The position numbers and the translations under genes are program-made. From assembly GCF_004564355.1 (NCBI RefSeq), contig NZ_CP038266.1:1-64000 (forward strand): DNA of 64,000 bases. The letters are read 5' to 3'. Origin of the DNA: Microbacterium wangchenii (GTDB lineage Bacteria > Actinomycetota > Actinomycetes > Actinomycetales > Microbacteriaceae). The notes beneath the pieces are model-generated. The model was given only the letters and a program-made list of their open reading frames with translations, was not told the origin of the DNA and did no database searches. Shown piece after piece: positions 52,779 to 61,680 of the stretch; within the stretch, counting starts at the first letter, position 1, and every line of letters begins with the position of its first letter.

Positions 52779-52851
52779 TTCGAGCCAGCAGACACCATGG
52801 CGGCGTCCGCGCCCCGGCTGCGAGCCGGACCCGAACGAGGAGGTTTTGGGA

Positions 52852-53823
52852 ATGAAGAAGAAGATCCTGGCGGCAGCAGCCCTGCTCAGTGCGGTCCTCT
52901 TGACCGCGACCGGATGCGCGGGCAACGCGGGCGGAGGCGACGGCGGGGGCGACGTCATCACGGTCGGCTTCGCACAGACCGGCTCGGAGTCGGGCTGGCG
53001 GGCCGCGAACACCGAATCGATGAAGGAGGCCTTCTCGTCCGAGAACGGCTTCGATCTGAAGTTCAACGCGGCCGACAACAAGCAGGAGGCGCAGATCGCA
53101 GCCGTCCGCAACTTCATCAACCAGGGCGTGGACGCGATCGTGATCGCCCCCATCACGGTCGATGGCTGGGACGACGTGCTCACCGAGGCCAAGGACGCCG
53201 GGATCCCGGTCATCCTGGAGGACCGTACGGTCAGCGCGAGCGAGGATCTGTACGCGTCGTGGGTCGGCCTGGACTTCGAGCAGGAGGGGAAGACCGCCGG
53301 CGAATGGGTGAAGGAGAACTTCGACGGCAAGGGCGCGAACCTGGTCGTCCTGGAGGGCACCACCGGATCGTCGGCGGCGCTGGATCGGGCCACCGGCTTC
53401 AACGCGGCGATCGAGGGCACCGACATCACCGTGATGGACTCGCAGACCGGTGACTTCACCCGCGACGGCGGCAAGAAGGTCATGGAGGGCTACCTGCAGA
53501 AGTACGGTTCGGACATCGACGTGCTGTTCGCGCACAACGACGACATGGGCCTGGGTGCGCTCGACGCGATCAAGGCCGCGGGCCTCGTCCCCGGCACGGA
53601 CATCCAGATCGTCACGATCGACGCCGTCAAGGACGGGATGACCGCACTGGCCAACGGCGAGTTCAACTTCATCGTGGAGTGCAACCCGCTCCTCGGCGAG
53701 CAGGCCGCCGAGCTGGTCAAGAAGGTGCTCGCCGGCGAGGAGGTCGAGAAGGCGACCATCGTCGAGGACCAGTCCTTCACGCAGGAGCAGGCGAAAGAGG
53801 TCCTGGACTCGCGTCCCTACTGA
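52852..53823 (+). CDS. ytfQ: Galactofuranose-type ABC transporter substrate-binding lipoprotein
   Basis: 323 residues. Signal peptide MKKKILAAAALLSAVLL with lipobox TGC (Cys near 24), then a CUT2 binding protein strongly resembling E. coli YtfQ: VGFAQTGSESGWRAANTES, DNKQEAQIAAVRNF, VDAIVIAPITVDGWDDVL, AHNDDMGLGALDAI. YtfQ binds galactofuranose and related pyranoses. ATG 52852 follows GAGGAGG; TTG 52846 is an unlikely alternative. A strong hairpin separates it from the ATPase gene, probably favouring excess binding protein. Confidence 0.93.
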   Translation: MKKKILAAAALLSAVLLTATGCAGNAGGGDGGGDVITVGFAQTGSESGWRAANTESMKEAFSSENGFDLKFNAADNKQEAQIAAVRNFINQGVDAIVIAPITVDGWDDVLTEAKDAGIPVILEDRTVSASEDLYASWVGLDFEQEGKTAGEWVKENFDGKGANLVVLEGTTGSSAALDRATGFNAAIEGTDITVMDSQTGDFTRDGGKKVMEGYLQKYGSDIDVLFAHNDDMGLGALDAIKAAGLVPGTDIQIVTIDAVKDGMTALANGEFNFIVECNPLLGEQAAELVKKVLAGEEVEKATIVEDQSFTQEQAKEVLDSRPY

Positions 53824-53845
53824 GTCCGTCGCATCCGACACCCGG

Positions 53846-53877
53846 CCGCCGGGACCGGGAATCCCGGTGCCCGGCGG
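53846..53877 (+). other. Intercistronic hairpin after the binding-protein gene
   Basis: CCGCCGGGACCGGGA (53846-53860) pairs with TCCCGGTGCCCGGCGG (53862-53877) with a single bulged G, a very stable stem in the 76-bp gap between binding protein and ATPase. Such stems partly terminate transcription or protect the 3' end of the upstream message. Confidence 0.75.
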
Positions 53878-53899
53878 TCCGCCTCGGAAGGAGGCCCGC

Positions 53900-55492
53900 A
53901 TGACCGACGACACCGTCGTCCGCCCCCGGAAGCACCGGGACATCTCCGCCGCACCCGTCGCCGAGCTGCGCGGCATCACCGTCGAGTTCCCCGGGGTGAA
54001 GGCACTGGACGGGGTGGACCTCACGCTTCGCGCCGGTGAGGTGCACACCCTCATGGGCGAGAACGGCGCCGGCAAGTCCACCCTCATCAAGGCACTCACG
54101 GGGGTGTATCCGGTCGCCGCCGGCACGATCACGATCGGTGGTGCGGCACGCGTGTTCCGCACCACGGCAGACGCCGAGGCGGCGGGGATCTCCACCGTCT
54201 ACCAGGAGGTCAACCTCTGCACCAACCTCTCCGTGGGCGAGAACGTCATGCTCGGCCACGAGGTGCGCCGCGCGGGGGCGATCGATTGGCGGGCGACCCA
54301 CCGGGAGGCAGCGCGCCACCTCGCCAACCTCGGCCTGGGCATCGACACCCGCTCGACGCTGGGGACGCACTCGATCGCCGTCCAGCAGCTGGTCGCGATC
54401 AGCCGGGCGATGGTGTCGGATGCGTCGGTGCTCGTGCTCGACGAACCCACCTCGAGCCTGGACCGCAGCGAAGTCGAGCAGCTCTTCGCCGTCGTGCGCG
54501 ACCTTCGCGACCGCGGGGTCGCGATCCTGTTCGTCACGCACTTCCTCGACCAGGTCTACGAGATCTCCGATCGGCTCACTGTGCTGCGCAATGGGCGCTT
54601 CGTGGGGGAGTACCTGATCGATGAGCTCCCCCGCGGTGAGCTCATCGCGAAGATGATCGGCCGCGAGCTCGATGAGCTCGAGGCGCTCTCCCGCACGGCG
54701 GAGCGGGAGATCGACCGCTCGGCGGTGCCGGTGCTCTCCGCGGTGGGGGTGGGCCGCAAGAGCGTCCTCGAGCCCGTCGACGTCGAGGTCTTCGACGGCG
54801 AAGTGGTCGGGATCGCGGGTCTGCTGGGCTCGGGACGCACCGAGCTGGCGCGGCTGCTGTACGGTGCCGACCGCGCGGACACCGGCCGGCACATCGTCCG
54901 CGGCCTGCCCGCACGCATCACGACGCCGCGGCATGCGATCGACCGGCGCATCGCGTTCTCGTCGGAGGATCGGCGGGCCGAGGGCATCATCTCCGATCTC
55001 ACCGTCGCCGAGAACGTCATCCTGGGCATCCAGGCCAAGCGCGGCGCACTGCGCAGGATGGGCAGGGCCGAGCAGGACGCGATCGTCTCCGAGTACATCG
55101 CGGCGCTGGGAGTGCGCCCGGCCGATCCGCACGCGCTCGTGCGCAACCTCTCCGGCGGGAACCAGCAGAAGGTGCTGCTCGCGCGGTGGCTGGCCACCGC
55201 CCCCCAGCTGATCATCCTGGACGAGCCCACGCGCGGTATCGACGTGGGCGCCAAGGCCGACATCCAGAAGAAGGTCGCCGAGCTGTCGGCCGAGGGACTG
55301 GCCGTCGTGTTCATCTCCTCCGAGCTGGAGGAGGTCATCCGGATCGCGCAGCGCATCGTCGTGATGCGCGACCGTCGTAAGATCGGCGAACTGGACGCCA
55401 CGGAGGTCGACGTCGACGATCTCGTCGCCGTCATCGCCGACGAATCCCGCGAGACGGAGCCGTCTCGCCAGAGCCCGGAGACAGCGGCATGA
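53900..55492 (+). CDS. ytfR: Sugar ABC transporter ATP-binding protein 1 (YtfR-like)
   Basis: 530 residues, two nucleotide-binding domains. First: Walker A GENGAGKST near 53-61, IAVQQLVAISRAM in place of LSGGQ, and LDEPTSSLD. Second: GLLGSGRTEL near 312 (degenerate Walker A), LSGGNQQKVLLAR near 417-429 and LDEPTRGIDVGAK. ATG 53900 follows GGAGG; the first 25 residues are a polar extension. Its stop overlaps the first permease. Paralogous to the ATPase at 57604 in the same operon. Confidence 0.94.
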   Translation: MTDDTVVRPRKHRDISAAPVAELRGITVEFPGVKALDGVDLTLRAGEVHTLMGENGAGKSTLIKALTGVYPVAAGTITIGGAARVFRTTADAEAAGISTVYQEVNLCTNLSVGENVMLGHEVRRAGAIDWRATHREAARHLANLGLGIDTRSTLGTHSIAVQQLVAISRAMVSDASVLVLDEPTSSLDRSEVEQLFAVVRDLRDRGVAILFVTHFLDQVYEISDRLTVLRNGRFVGEYLIDELPRGELIAKMIGRELDELEALSRTAEREIDRSAVPVLSAVGVGRKSVLEPVDVEVFDGEVVGIAGLLGSGRTELARLLYGADRADTGRHIVRGLPARITTPRHAIDRRIAFSSEDRRAEGIISDLTVAENVILGIQAKRGALRRMGRAEQDAIVSEYIAALGVRPADPHALVRNLSGGNQQKVLLARWLATAPQLIILDEPTRGIDVGAKADIQKKVAELSAEGLAVVFISSELEEVIRIAQRIVVMRDRRKIGELDATEVDVDDLVAVIADESRETEPSRQSPETAA

Positions 55493-56538
55493 CATCGACT
55501 CTGACGGGTGTGTTCCGACACCGCCTGGTATGGCCGGTGGCGGCCCTGGCCGTCCTGATCGTGGTGAACACTATCGCGCGGCCGTCCTTCATCGGCATCA
55601 CGGTGCAGAACGGGCAGCTCTACGGTCCGCTCATCGACATCCTGCGCAACAGCGCGCCGCTCATGCTGGTGGCGCTGGGGATGACGCTCGTCATCGCCAC
55701 GCGCGGGATCGACCTCTCGGTCGGCGCGATCATGGCGGTGTCGGGGGCGGTCGCCTTGACCTTCATCTCCTCCGCGCCCAACCCGGGATCCCCGGCGACG
55801 GTGCTCACCGCGATCGCCCTGGGCGTGCTCGTCTCCCTCGTGCTCGGGCTGTGGAACGGCTTCCTCGTGTCGGTGGTCGGCGTCCAGCCGATCATCGCCA
55901 CGCTCGTCCTCATGCTCGCCGGCCGAGGCGTGGCGCTGCTGATCACCGGCGGCTTCATCACGACGATCAACAGCGACCCGTACCGGTTCATGGCGCAGGG
56001 CTACCTGTTCGGGCTGCCCTTCGCGTTCTACGTCTCGGTGCTCGCCATCGCCGTCGTCGCGCTGCTGGAACGGCGGACCGCGCTGGGGGTGCTCACCGAG
56101 GCGGTGGGCATCAACCCCGAGGCCAGCCGTCTCGCGGGCGTGCGGTCGCGCGGAATCATCTGGGGCGCGTACGCCGCCAGCGGCGTCCTGGCGGGGCTGG
56201 CCGGCATCCTGTACTCCTCGAACATCATGGCCGCCGACGCCAACGCCGCCGGTCTGTACATCGAGCTGGACGCCATCCTCGCCGTCGTGCTGGGCGGCAC
56301 GAGCCTCATGGGCGGCAAGTTCACGATCGCCGGCACCGTTGTCGGGGTCTTCACCATCCAGACGCTGAAGTCGACGATCACCTTCCTCGGCGTCCCGCCC
56401 GCGATCAGTCCGCTGTTCCTCGCGATCGTCGTGATCATCGTGGTGCTCGTGCAGTCGCCCCGCACCCGCGGTGGCCTCGCCCGGCTGGCGGCATCGGCCC
56501 GCCGCGCGCCCGCGACCAAGATGGGAGCCGCCTCGTGA
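55489..56538 (+). CDS. ytfT: Sugar ABC transporter permease (YtfT-like)
   Basis: 349 residues, about ten helices, BPD_transp_2 family. DLSVGAIMAVSGAV near 72-85, coupling loop TEAVGINPEASRLAGV near 200-215 and LGGTSLMGGKF near 265-275. Position directly after the YtfR-like ATPase and before a second permease matches E. coli ytfT. ATGA overlap with the ATPase. Confidence 0.93.
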   Translation: MTSTLTGVFRHRLVWPVAALAVLIVVNTIARPSFIGITVQNGQLYGPLIDILRNSAPLMLVALGMTLVIATRGIDLSVGAIMAVSGAVALTFISSAPNPGSPATVLTAIALGVLVSLVLGLWNGFLVSVVGVQPIIATLVLMLAGRGVALLITGGFITTINSDPYRFMAQGYLFGLPFAFYVSVLAIAVVALLERRTALGVLTEAVGINPEASRLAGVRSRGIIWGAYAASGVLAGLAGILYSSNIMAADANAAGLYIELDAILAVVLGGTSLMGGKFTIAGTVVGVFTIQTLKSTITFLGVPPAISPLFLAIVVIIVVLVQSPRTRGGLARLAASARRAPATKMGAAS

Positions 56539-57566
56539 CCACCCTGACCGCATCCGGCACCGAGCGCCGCGGAGCCGTCACCACCGCCGTGCAGCGGTTC
56601 CGCAGCCGGCACGCCTCGTGGGTCCCCGTCTTCGGTGCCCTCGTGATCCTCATCGCGATGATGGGAGGCGCGCAGGCGTACTTCGGCACGTTCGTCACCC
56701 CCCGCGTCCTGTCCGCGCTCCTGCTGGACAACGCCTACCTGCTGATCCTGGCGGTGGGGATGACCTTCGTCATCCTCACGGGCGGAATCGACCTGTCGGT
56801 GGGCGCCGTGATGGCCTTCACCGGGATGCTGGGGGCGAGCCTGCTGAGCCAGGGGCTGCCCACCGCCGTGGTCGTCCCCGTCATGCTCCTGCTGGGGGCG
56901 GGGATGGGGCTGGCCGTGGGCGTGATGGTGCAGTACTTCGGTGTGCAGCCGTTCATCGCCTCGCTCGCCGCGATGTTCGCCGCGCGGGGGCTGGCGTTCA
57001 TGGTGAGCCTGTCCTCGATCAAGGTGGAGGACCCTGCGATCCTGTGGCTGCAGTCCGCGCGCATTCAGGGGGCGCCGGGGAGCTTCTATCTCACGCCCAC
57101 CGGGATCCTCGCGCTGCTGGTGGTGCTCGTCGGCATCCTCGTCCTGCAGTTCACGCGCTTCGGCCGCACGATCTACGCCATCGGCGGCAATGAGCAGTCC
57201 GCGCGCCTCATGGGTCTCCCGGTCGTGCGCACGAAGCTGCTCGCCTACGTCATCAGCGGTGTGTGCGCCGGTCTGGCGGGCGTCGTCTTCACCGCGTACA
57301 CCGGGGCGTCTTACCCCCTGAACGGCATCGGCACCGAACTGGACACGATCGCCGCGGTCGTGATCGGCGGGACGCTGCTGACCGGGGGAAGCGGTTACGT
57401 GCTGGGGTCGATGATCGGCGTCTTCGTGTACGGCACGATCAAGACCGTCATCTCCTTCCTCGGCGCGGAGCAGGCCTGGACGCGCATCACGATCGGCGGC
57501 CTGCTCCTGATCTTCGTCGTCGTGCAGCGCGTCATCGTGGCGCGATCGGCGACCCAGCGTTCGTGA
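56535..57566 (+). CDS. yjfF: Sugar ABC transporter permease (YjfF-like)
   Basis: 343 residues, second permease of the importer. DLSVGAVMAFTGML near 86-99, AIGGNEQSARLMGLPV near 216-231, VIGGTLLTGGSGYVLGS near 277-293. Start GTG 56535 overlaps the previous stop (GTGA); the longer open frame lies within ytfT. Together with ytfT it would form the heterodimeric channel. Confidence 0.93.
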   Translation: MTTLTASGTERRGAVTTAVQRFRSRHASWVPVFGALVILIAMMGGAQAYFGTFVTPRVLSALLLDNAYLLILAVGMTFVILTGGIDLSVGAVMAFTGMLGASLLSQGLPTAVVVPVMLLLGAGMGLAVGVMVQYFGVQPFIASLAAMFAARGLAFMVSLSSIKVEDPAILWLQSARIQGAPGSFYLTPTGILALLVVLVGILVLQFTRFGRTIYAIGGNEQSARLMGLPVVRTKLLAYVISGVCAGLAGVVFTAYTGASYPLNGIGTELDTIAAVVIGGTLLTGGSGYVLGSMIGVFVYGTIKTVISFLGAEQAWTRITIGGLLLIFVVVQRVIVARSATQRS

Positions 57567-57603
57567 ACGGGATGCCGCGCCCCGCACCGGCATGATGGAG
57601 CCT

Positions 57604-59130
57604 ATGGATTCGCGCCCGACGACGGTCGCGCCGGTGGTCGAGGTCACCGGCGCGACCGTCCGGTTCGGTGCGGAGACGGTGCTGGATGCGGTGGACTTCC
57701 GCCTCTTCCCCGGCGAGGTGCACTCGCTCATGGGGGAGAACGGCGCCGGCAAGTCCACGCTCATCAAGGCCATCACGGGCGCGCTGCGGCTGGACGAGGG
57801 GGTCGTGCGCGTCGGGGGAGAGCCCGTGCGCCTGCGCAAGCCGGCGGACGCGCTCGCCGCCGGCATCAGCGCGGTCTACCAGGAGATCGATCTCCTGCCG
57901 AATCTCACCGTGGCGGAGAACATCCTCCTCGGCCGCGAACCGCGCCGCTTCGGTGCGATCGACTGGCGCCGGCTGAACACGCGGGCAGCGGAGGTGCTCG
58001 CCGAGCTCGGGCTCGACATCGACCCGCGCAGCACCCTCGTGCGCCACTCGCTCGCCGTGCAGCAGCTCGTCGCCATCGCGCGGGCGATCTCGGTCGACGT
58101 GCGCGTGCTGATCCTCGACGAGCCCACGTCGAGCCTCGACCTCGACGAGGTGGCGGAGCTGTTCCGCGTCATGCGCGAACTGCAGCAGCGAGGGGTCGCG
58201 ATCCTGTTCGTGTCGCACTTCCTCGACCAGGTGTACGAGATCTGCGACCGCATCACGGTGCTGCGGGGAGGGCGGCTCATCGGCGAGTACGTCCCGGACG
58301 AGCTTCTGCGCATCGATCTGGTGGAGAAGATGCTCGGTCGCACGAGCGAGGAGCTTCAGGTGCGCCAGGCGGTCGAGCCGGCCCCGGCGGACGCGGCGGC
58401 GTACGTCAGCGGTACCGGCATCACGGTCGGGACGGCGGTCACCGACGCCTCCCTGGCGATGGCGGAGGGCGAGGTGCTGGGCCTGGCGGGGCTGCTCGGG
58501 TCGGGGCGCACCGAACTGGCGCGCGTGCTCACCGGCATCGACCGGCCGGATGCCGGCAGCATCCGCGTCGCGGGCGTGCCGACCGTGCTCGGCTCGCCGC
58601 GGCAGGCCATCGGGCTCGGCATCGTGTACTCCTCCGAGAACCGGCGCACCGAGGGGATCATCGGCGACCTCAGCGTGGAGGACAACATCACCCTCGCCCT
58701 CCAGGCCGAGCGCGGCGTGTTCCAGCTGCTGGGGCGCCCACGGCGGCGCGAACTCGCGGCCAGCTGGATCGAGGCGCTGGACATCCGTCCCGCCGATCCC
58801 GATCGCCCCGCCCGCACGCTCTCCGGCGGCAATCAGCAGAAGGTGCTGCTGGCGCGCCTCCTCGCCCTGTCGCCGCGGGCGCTCGTCCTGGACGAGCCGA
58901 CGCGGGGCATCGACGTGGGCGCGAAGATCGAGATCCAGCGTCTCGTGGCCGACCTCGCCGACAACGGCCTGTCGGTGCTGTTCATCTCCGCCGAGCTGGA
59001 GGAGGTCCTGCGCGTGTCCTCCCGGGTCGCGGTGCTGCGCGCGGGCCGGGTCGCCGACATCCTGCCCGCCGAGGCGCTCACCGTGGATTCGCTGCTCGCG
59101 CGCGTGGCGCGCCCCGAGGACACCCCGTGA
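57604..59130 (+). CDS. Sugar ABC transporter ATP-binding protein 2 (RbsA type)
   Basis: 508 residues from ATG 57604, which has a GGAG ribosome site six bases upstream; ATG 57592 is an alternative without one. Two nucleotide-binding domains with the same key motifs as ATPase 1: GENGAGKSTLIKAI, LAVQQLVAIARAI, LDEPTSSLD, then GLLGSGRTEL and LSGGNQQKVLLARLL with LDEPTRGIDVGAK. No motif is broken, so it should be active. Placed after the permeases and before the LacI gene, a second complete ATPase for one permease pair is unusual. It overlaps the LacI gene by GTGA. Confidence 0.92.
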   Translation: MDSRPTTVAPVVEVTGATVRFGAETVLDAVDFRLFPGEVHSLMGENGAGKSTLIKAITGALRLDEGVVRVGGEPVRLRKPADALAAGISAVYQEIDLLPNLTVAENILLGREPRRFGAIDWRRLNTRAAEVLAELGLDIDPRSTLVRHSLAVQQLVAIARAISVDVRVLILDEPTSSLDLDEVAELFRVMRELQQRGVAILFVSHFLDQVYEICDRITVLRGGRLIGEYVPDELLRIDLVEKMLGRTSEELQVRQAVEPAPADAAAYVSGTGITVGTAVTDASLAMAEGEVLGLAGLLGSGRTELARVLTGIDRPDAGSIRVAGVPTVLGSPRQAIGLGIVYSSENRRTEGIIGDLSVEDNITLALQAERGVFQLLGRPRRRELAASWIEALDIRPADPDRPARTLSGGNQQKVLLARLLALSPRALVLDEPTRGIDVGAKIEIQRLVADLADNGLSVLFISAELEEVLRVSSRVAVLRAGRVADILPAEALTVDSLLARVARPEDTP

Positions 59131-60140
59131 GCGATGAGCGCGGCGCGAAATCCGCCAACATCTTCGACGTCGCGCGGCTGGCGGGCGTATCGCACCAGAC
59201 CGTGTCCCGTGTGCTCAACGACCTTCCCAACGTCCGCCCCGCGACACGTGCGCGCGTGGAGCAGGCCATCACCCAGCTGCGATACAGCCCTTCGCCGGCG
59301 GCGCGGGCGCTCGTCACGCGGCGCACCCGCACGATCGGGCTGGTCACCCCGGGAAGCGCCGACTTCGGGCCGACGTCGATCGCGATGCACTTCACCGTCG
59401 CGGCCCGTGCCGAACGGTACTCCGTCGACACGGTCACCTCACCCGATCCCGATCCGGCCAGCGTGCGCTCGGCGGTCGAGACCCTCCTGCGTCAGCGCGT
59501 GGACGCGATCGTGCTCGTCGTGACGGACGTCGGGGTTCTCGAGGTGGTGCGCGGTCTCGACCTCAGCGTTCCTCTGGTCGCCGCCGCCGCGACGCAGCGC
59601 CGGCATCCGCACCTGGTCTCCATCGACCAGTACCGCGGCGCCCGGTCGGCGGTGCGGCATCTCGCCGAGCTCGGGCACAGCCGCATCCTGCACGTCGCCG
59701 GCCCGCCGCGGAACCCCGATGCCCTGGAACGCGTCCGCGGATGGCGCGACGAGCTGGCCGCGCGGCGCCTCGTGGCCGAGGAGCCGCGCAACGGGGACTG
59801 GTCGGCCGCGAGCGGCTACGAGCTGGGGCGGGAGCTCGACCTCGGATCGGGCACGGCCGTGTTCGTGGGGAACGACCACATGGCGATCGGCCTGCTGTCG
59901 GCGCTGCGGGGCCGCGGACTGAGTGTGCCCGAGGACATCAGCGTCGTCGGGTTCGACGACGTGCCCGAGGCGCCCTACCTCATGCCGCCGTTGACGACGG
60001 TGCGCCAGGACTTCCGCGCTCTGGGGGAGCTCATGATGCAGAAGGTGCTGCTGGCGGTCGAGGAGCCCGAGAGCCTGACCGAGGACACCCCCATCGCGAC
60101 CCACCTCATCGTGCGGGAATCCGCCCGCGCGCTGGGGTGA
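59127..60140 (+). CDS. LacI family transcriptional regulator
   Basis: 337 residues. Helix-turn-helix NIFDVARLAGVSHQTVSRVL near 11-30 and hinge with SPSPAARAL, then an effector domain (TIGLVTPGSADFG, GHSRILHVAGPP, FVGNDHMAIGLL, VVGFDDVPEAPYLMPPLTTV). Start GTG overlaps the ATPase 2 stop. Last gene of the YtfQ-type operon; likely represses it through the paired operators at 52733-52778, with a galactose-type sugar as inducer. Confidence 0.93.
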   Translation: MSDERGAKSANIFDVARLAGVSHQTVSRVLNDLPNVRPATRARVEQAITQLRYSPSPAARALVTRRTRTIGLVTPGSADFGPTSIAMHFTVAARAERYSVDTVTSPDPDPASVRSAVETLLRQRVDAIVLVVTDVGVLEVVRGLDLSVPLVAAAATQRRHPHLVSIDQYRGARSAVRHLAELGHSRILHVAGPPRNPDALERVRGWRDELAARRLVAEEPRNGDWSAASGYELGRELDLGSGTAVFVGNDHMAIGLLSALRGRGLSVPEDISVVGFDDVPEAPYLMPPLTTVRQDFRALGELMMQKVLLAVEEPESLTEDTPIATHLIVRESARALG

Positions 60141-60161
60141 CCGCCGCGTCGGGAGCGGTCA
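60138..60161. terminator. Stop-codon hairpin between LacI and cyclophilin genes
   Basis: TGACCGC (60138-60144) pairs with GCGGTCA (60155-60161) over a 10-nt loop. Each arm begins with the stop codon of one convergent gene, the same design as at 48362-48383. Confidence 0.45.
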
Positions 60162-60833
60162 GCCGACGGTGACGCCGGTGATGGTCACGGGTGTGGCCGG
60201 CGCGCCGTCGGGCTGGCCGCCCTCGGCTCCGGCGGCGGCGATGGTGCGCACGACCTCGAGACCCTCGGGGGCGAGCTGCCCGAAGACGGTGTAGGAGGGC
60301 GGGAGCTCGCTGTCCTCGTACACGAGGAAGAACTGGGATCCGTTGGTGTCGGGCCCGGCGTTGGCCATCGCGACCGTTCCCGCCGGATAGGTCTCCGTGC
60401 CGTCCAGCTCGTCGGGATAGCTGTAACCGGGGCCGCCGCGGCCGGTGCCGCTGGGATCGCCGCACTGCAGCACGAAGATCCCGGATGTGGTGAGGCGGTG
60501 GCAGGGGGTGTCGGTGAAGTACGACTGCTCGGCCAGCGAGACGAAGCTGCCCACGGTGCACGGCACCCCCTCGGCGTCGAGGGTCATCGGGATCGCCCCG
60601 GCGGAGGTCTCCACCACCGCCGTCAGTTCACCGGTGACCGTCGGCTCGGCCGGCGGAGGGGTCACCTCGCGCGCGGCCCCGCCGCCCGCGACGTAGCCGC
60701 AGCCGTCTGCGGCGGCCGGTGAGGACGCCGGCGGAGTCGTGGGGGAGGAGGACGCGTCGCCGGAGCCGGCGCATCCCGACAGGACGAGCAGACTCGAGGC
60801 GGCCAGGGCGAGGGTGAGGATCCGGATGCGCAC
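60159..60833 (-). CDS. Secreted cyclophilin-type peptidyl-prolyl isomerase lipoprotein
   Basis: 224 residues. Signal peptide with lipobox LSGC (Cys near 21), a Ser/Pro/Ala-rich linker to about 55, then a cyclophilin domain: FTDTPCHRLTTSGIFVLQCGDP near 105-126 and NGSQFFLVY near 163-171, with PPSYTVFGQL. It should fold exported proteins at the cell surface, complementing the cytoplasmic cyclophilin at 13396. GTG 60833 is preceded at six bases by TACGCT, so it may be leaderless; GAGGA also lies there. The longer upstream frame crosses the next gene. Confidence 0.88.
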   Translation of the reverse strand: MRIRILTLALAASSLLVLSGCAGSGDASSSPTTPPASSPAAADGCGYVAGGGAAREVTPPPAEPTVTGELTAVVETSAGAIPMTLDAEGVPCTVGSFVSLAEQSYFTDTPCHRLTTSGIFVLQCGDPSGTGRGGPGYSYPDELDGTETYPAGTVAMANAGPDTNGSQFFLVYEDSELPPSYTVFGQLAPEGLEVVRTIAAAGAEGGQPDGAPATPVTITGVTVG

Positions 60834-60837
60834 GTCC

Positions 60838-61590
60838 TCAGCGTATGGGCCCCTCGCCCTCGACCGAAACGGGCGGCCGCGACCGGGCGGTGCCCGCCGG
60901 GGGCCGGAGGCGGAGCCGCAGCACCGCGACCACGCCGAAGGCCACCACGATGATCCCGGCGGCGATCGCGACGAGATAGCCGACCACCCCGCCCCATCCG
61001 TCGGTGCCGGCGTACGGGTCCAGGAACGGATACGGGTACCAGTACGGCGCACCGGAGGACGGCGCCGTGACCAGCGGAGCGCGCACGAGCGTGTACGCGA
61101 TCCACGCGATGGGGAACAGCACGGCCGCCACCGCGACCCGCCAGCGCACGCGGCGGTGCCCGGTGCCGAAGATGAGGTCCACCATCAAGTACAGCGGCGC
61201 CCACACGTGCATGACCTCGTTCGCCCATCCGACCGTGTCGGGCCCGATCGACACGGCCCGCAGCAGCAGGTTGTAGACGACGCACGTGATGAGCATGTAC
61301 GTCGTCACCCACACCAGGCACGCCGCCAGCGCCGGCGGGTCGACCGCATCCCGCCGCCGCCGCGGCACCCGCGACAGCCCCGCCCAGGCGAGCACGATCG
61401 CGGTGGCGGCGTTGGAGAGGATCGTGAAGTAGCTGAAGAAGTTCGCGGTGGTCGTCGCGAGGTGGTACCCGGCGGCAGCGCCGGCGCTGACCGTGGAGAT
61501 GCCCTGCGCGGTCACGGCGGCGGTCACGACCGCGCCGGCGACGAGACGGGCGATCATCCACGCCGTGTGCGCACGGGGTGGCGGCTGCAT
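60838..61590 (-). CDS. Pr6Pr family membrane protein
   Basis: 250 residues with six to seven transmembrane helices. Pr6Pr-type features: NFFSYFTILSNAATAIVLAW near 49-68, VVYNLLLR, WANEVMHVWAPLYLMVDL near 122-139, and YPFLDP near 187. Function unknown. TAGGGT (61597-61602, minus strand) lies six bases before the ATG. It ends 4 bp before the cyclophilin gene start, so the two may be co-transcribed. Confidence 0.8.
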   Translation of the reverse strand: MQPPPRAHTAWMIARLVAGAVVTAAVTAQGISTVSAGAAAGYHLATTTANFFSYFTILSNAATAIVLAWAGLSRVPRRRRDAVDPPALAACLVWVTTYMLITCVVYNLLLRAVSIGPDTVGWANEVMHVWAPLYLMVDLIFGTGHRRVRWRVAVAAVLFPIAWIAYTLVRAPLVTAPSSGAPYWYPYPFLDPYAGTDGWGGVVGYLVAIAAGIIVVAFGVVAVLRLRLRPPAGTARSRPPVSVEGEGPIR

Positions 61591-61639
61591 GCGCTCACCC
61601 TAACCCGCGGCACGGCGGCGGCCGGGGGGCGGGCCTCGA

Positions 61640-61645
61640 TAGGAT
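61640..61645 (+). promoter_or_regulatory. Candidate -10 of purA
   Basis: TAGGAT about 36 bases before the purA ATG, followed by a clear ribosome site GAGGAG at 61669-61674. No evident -35. Confidence 0.45.
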
Positions 61646-61680
61646 GAGATGTACCGCCCGAATCCACGCGAGGAGCGTCC

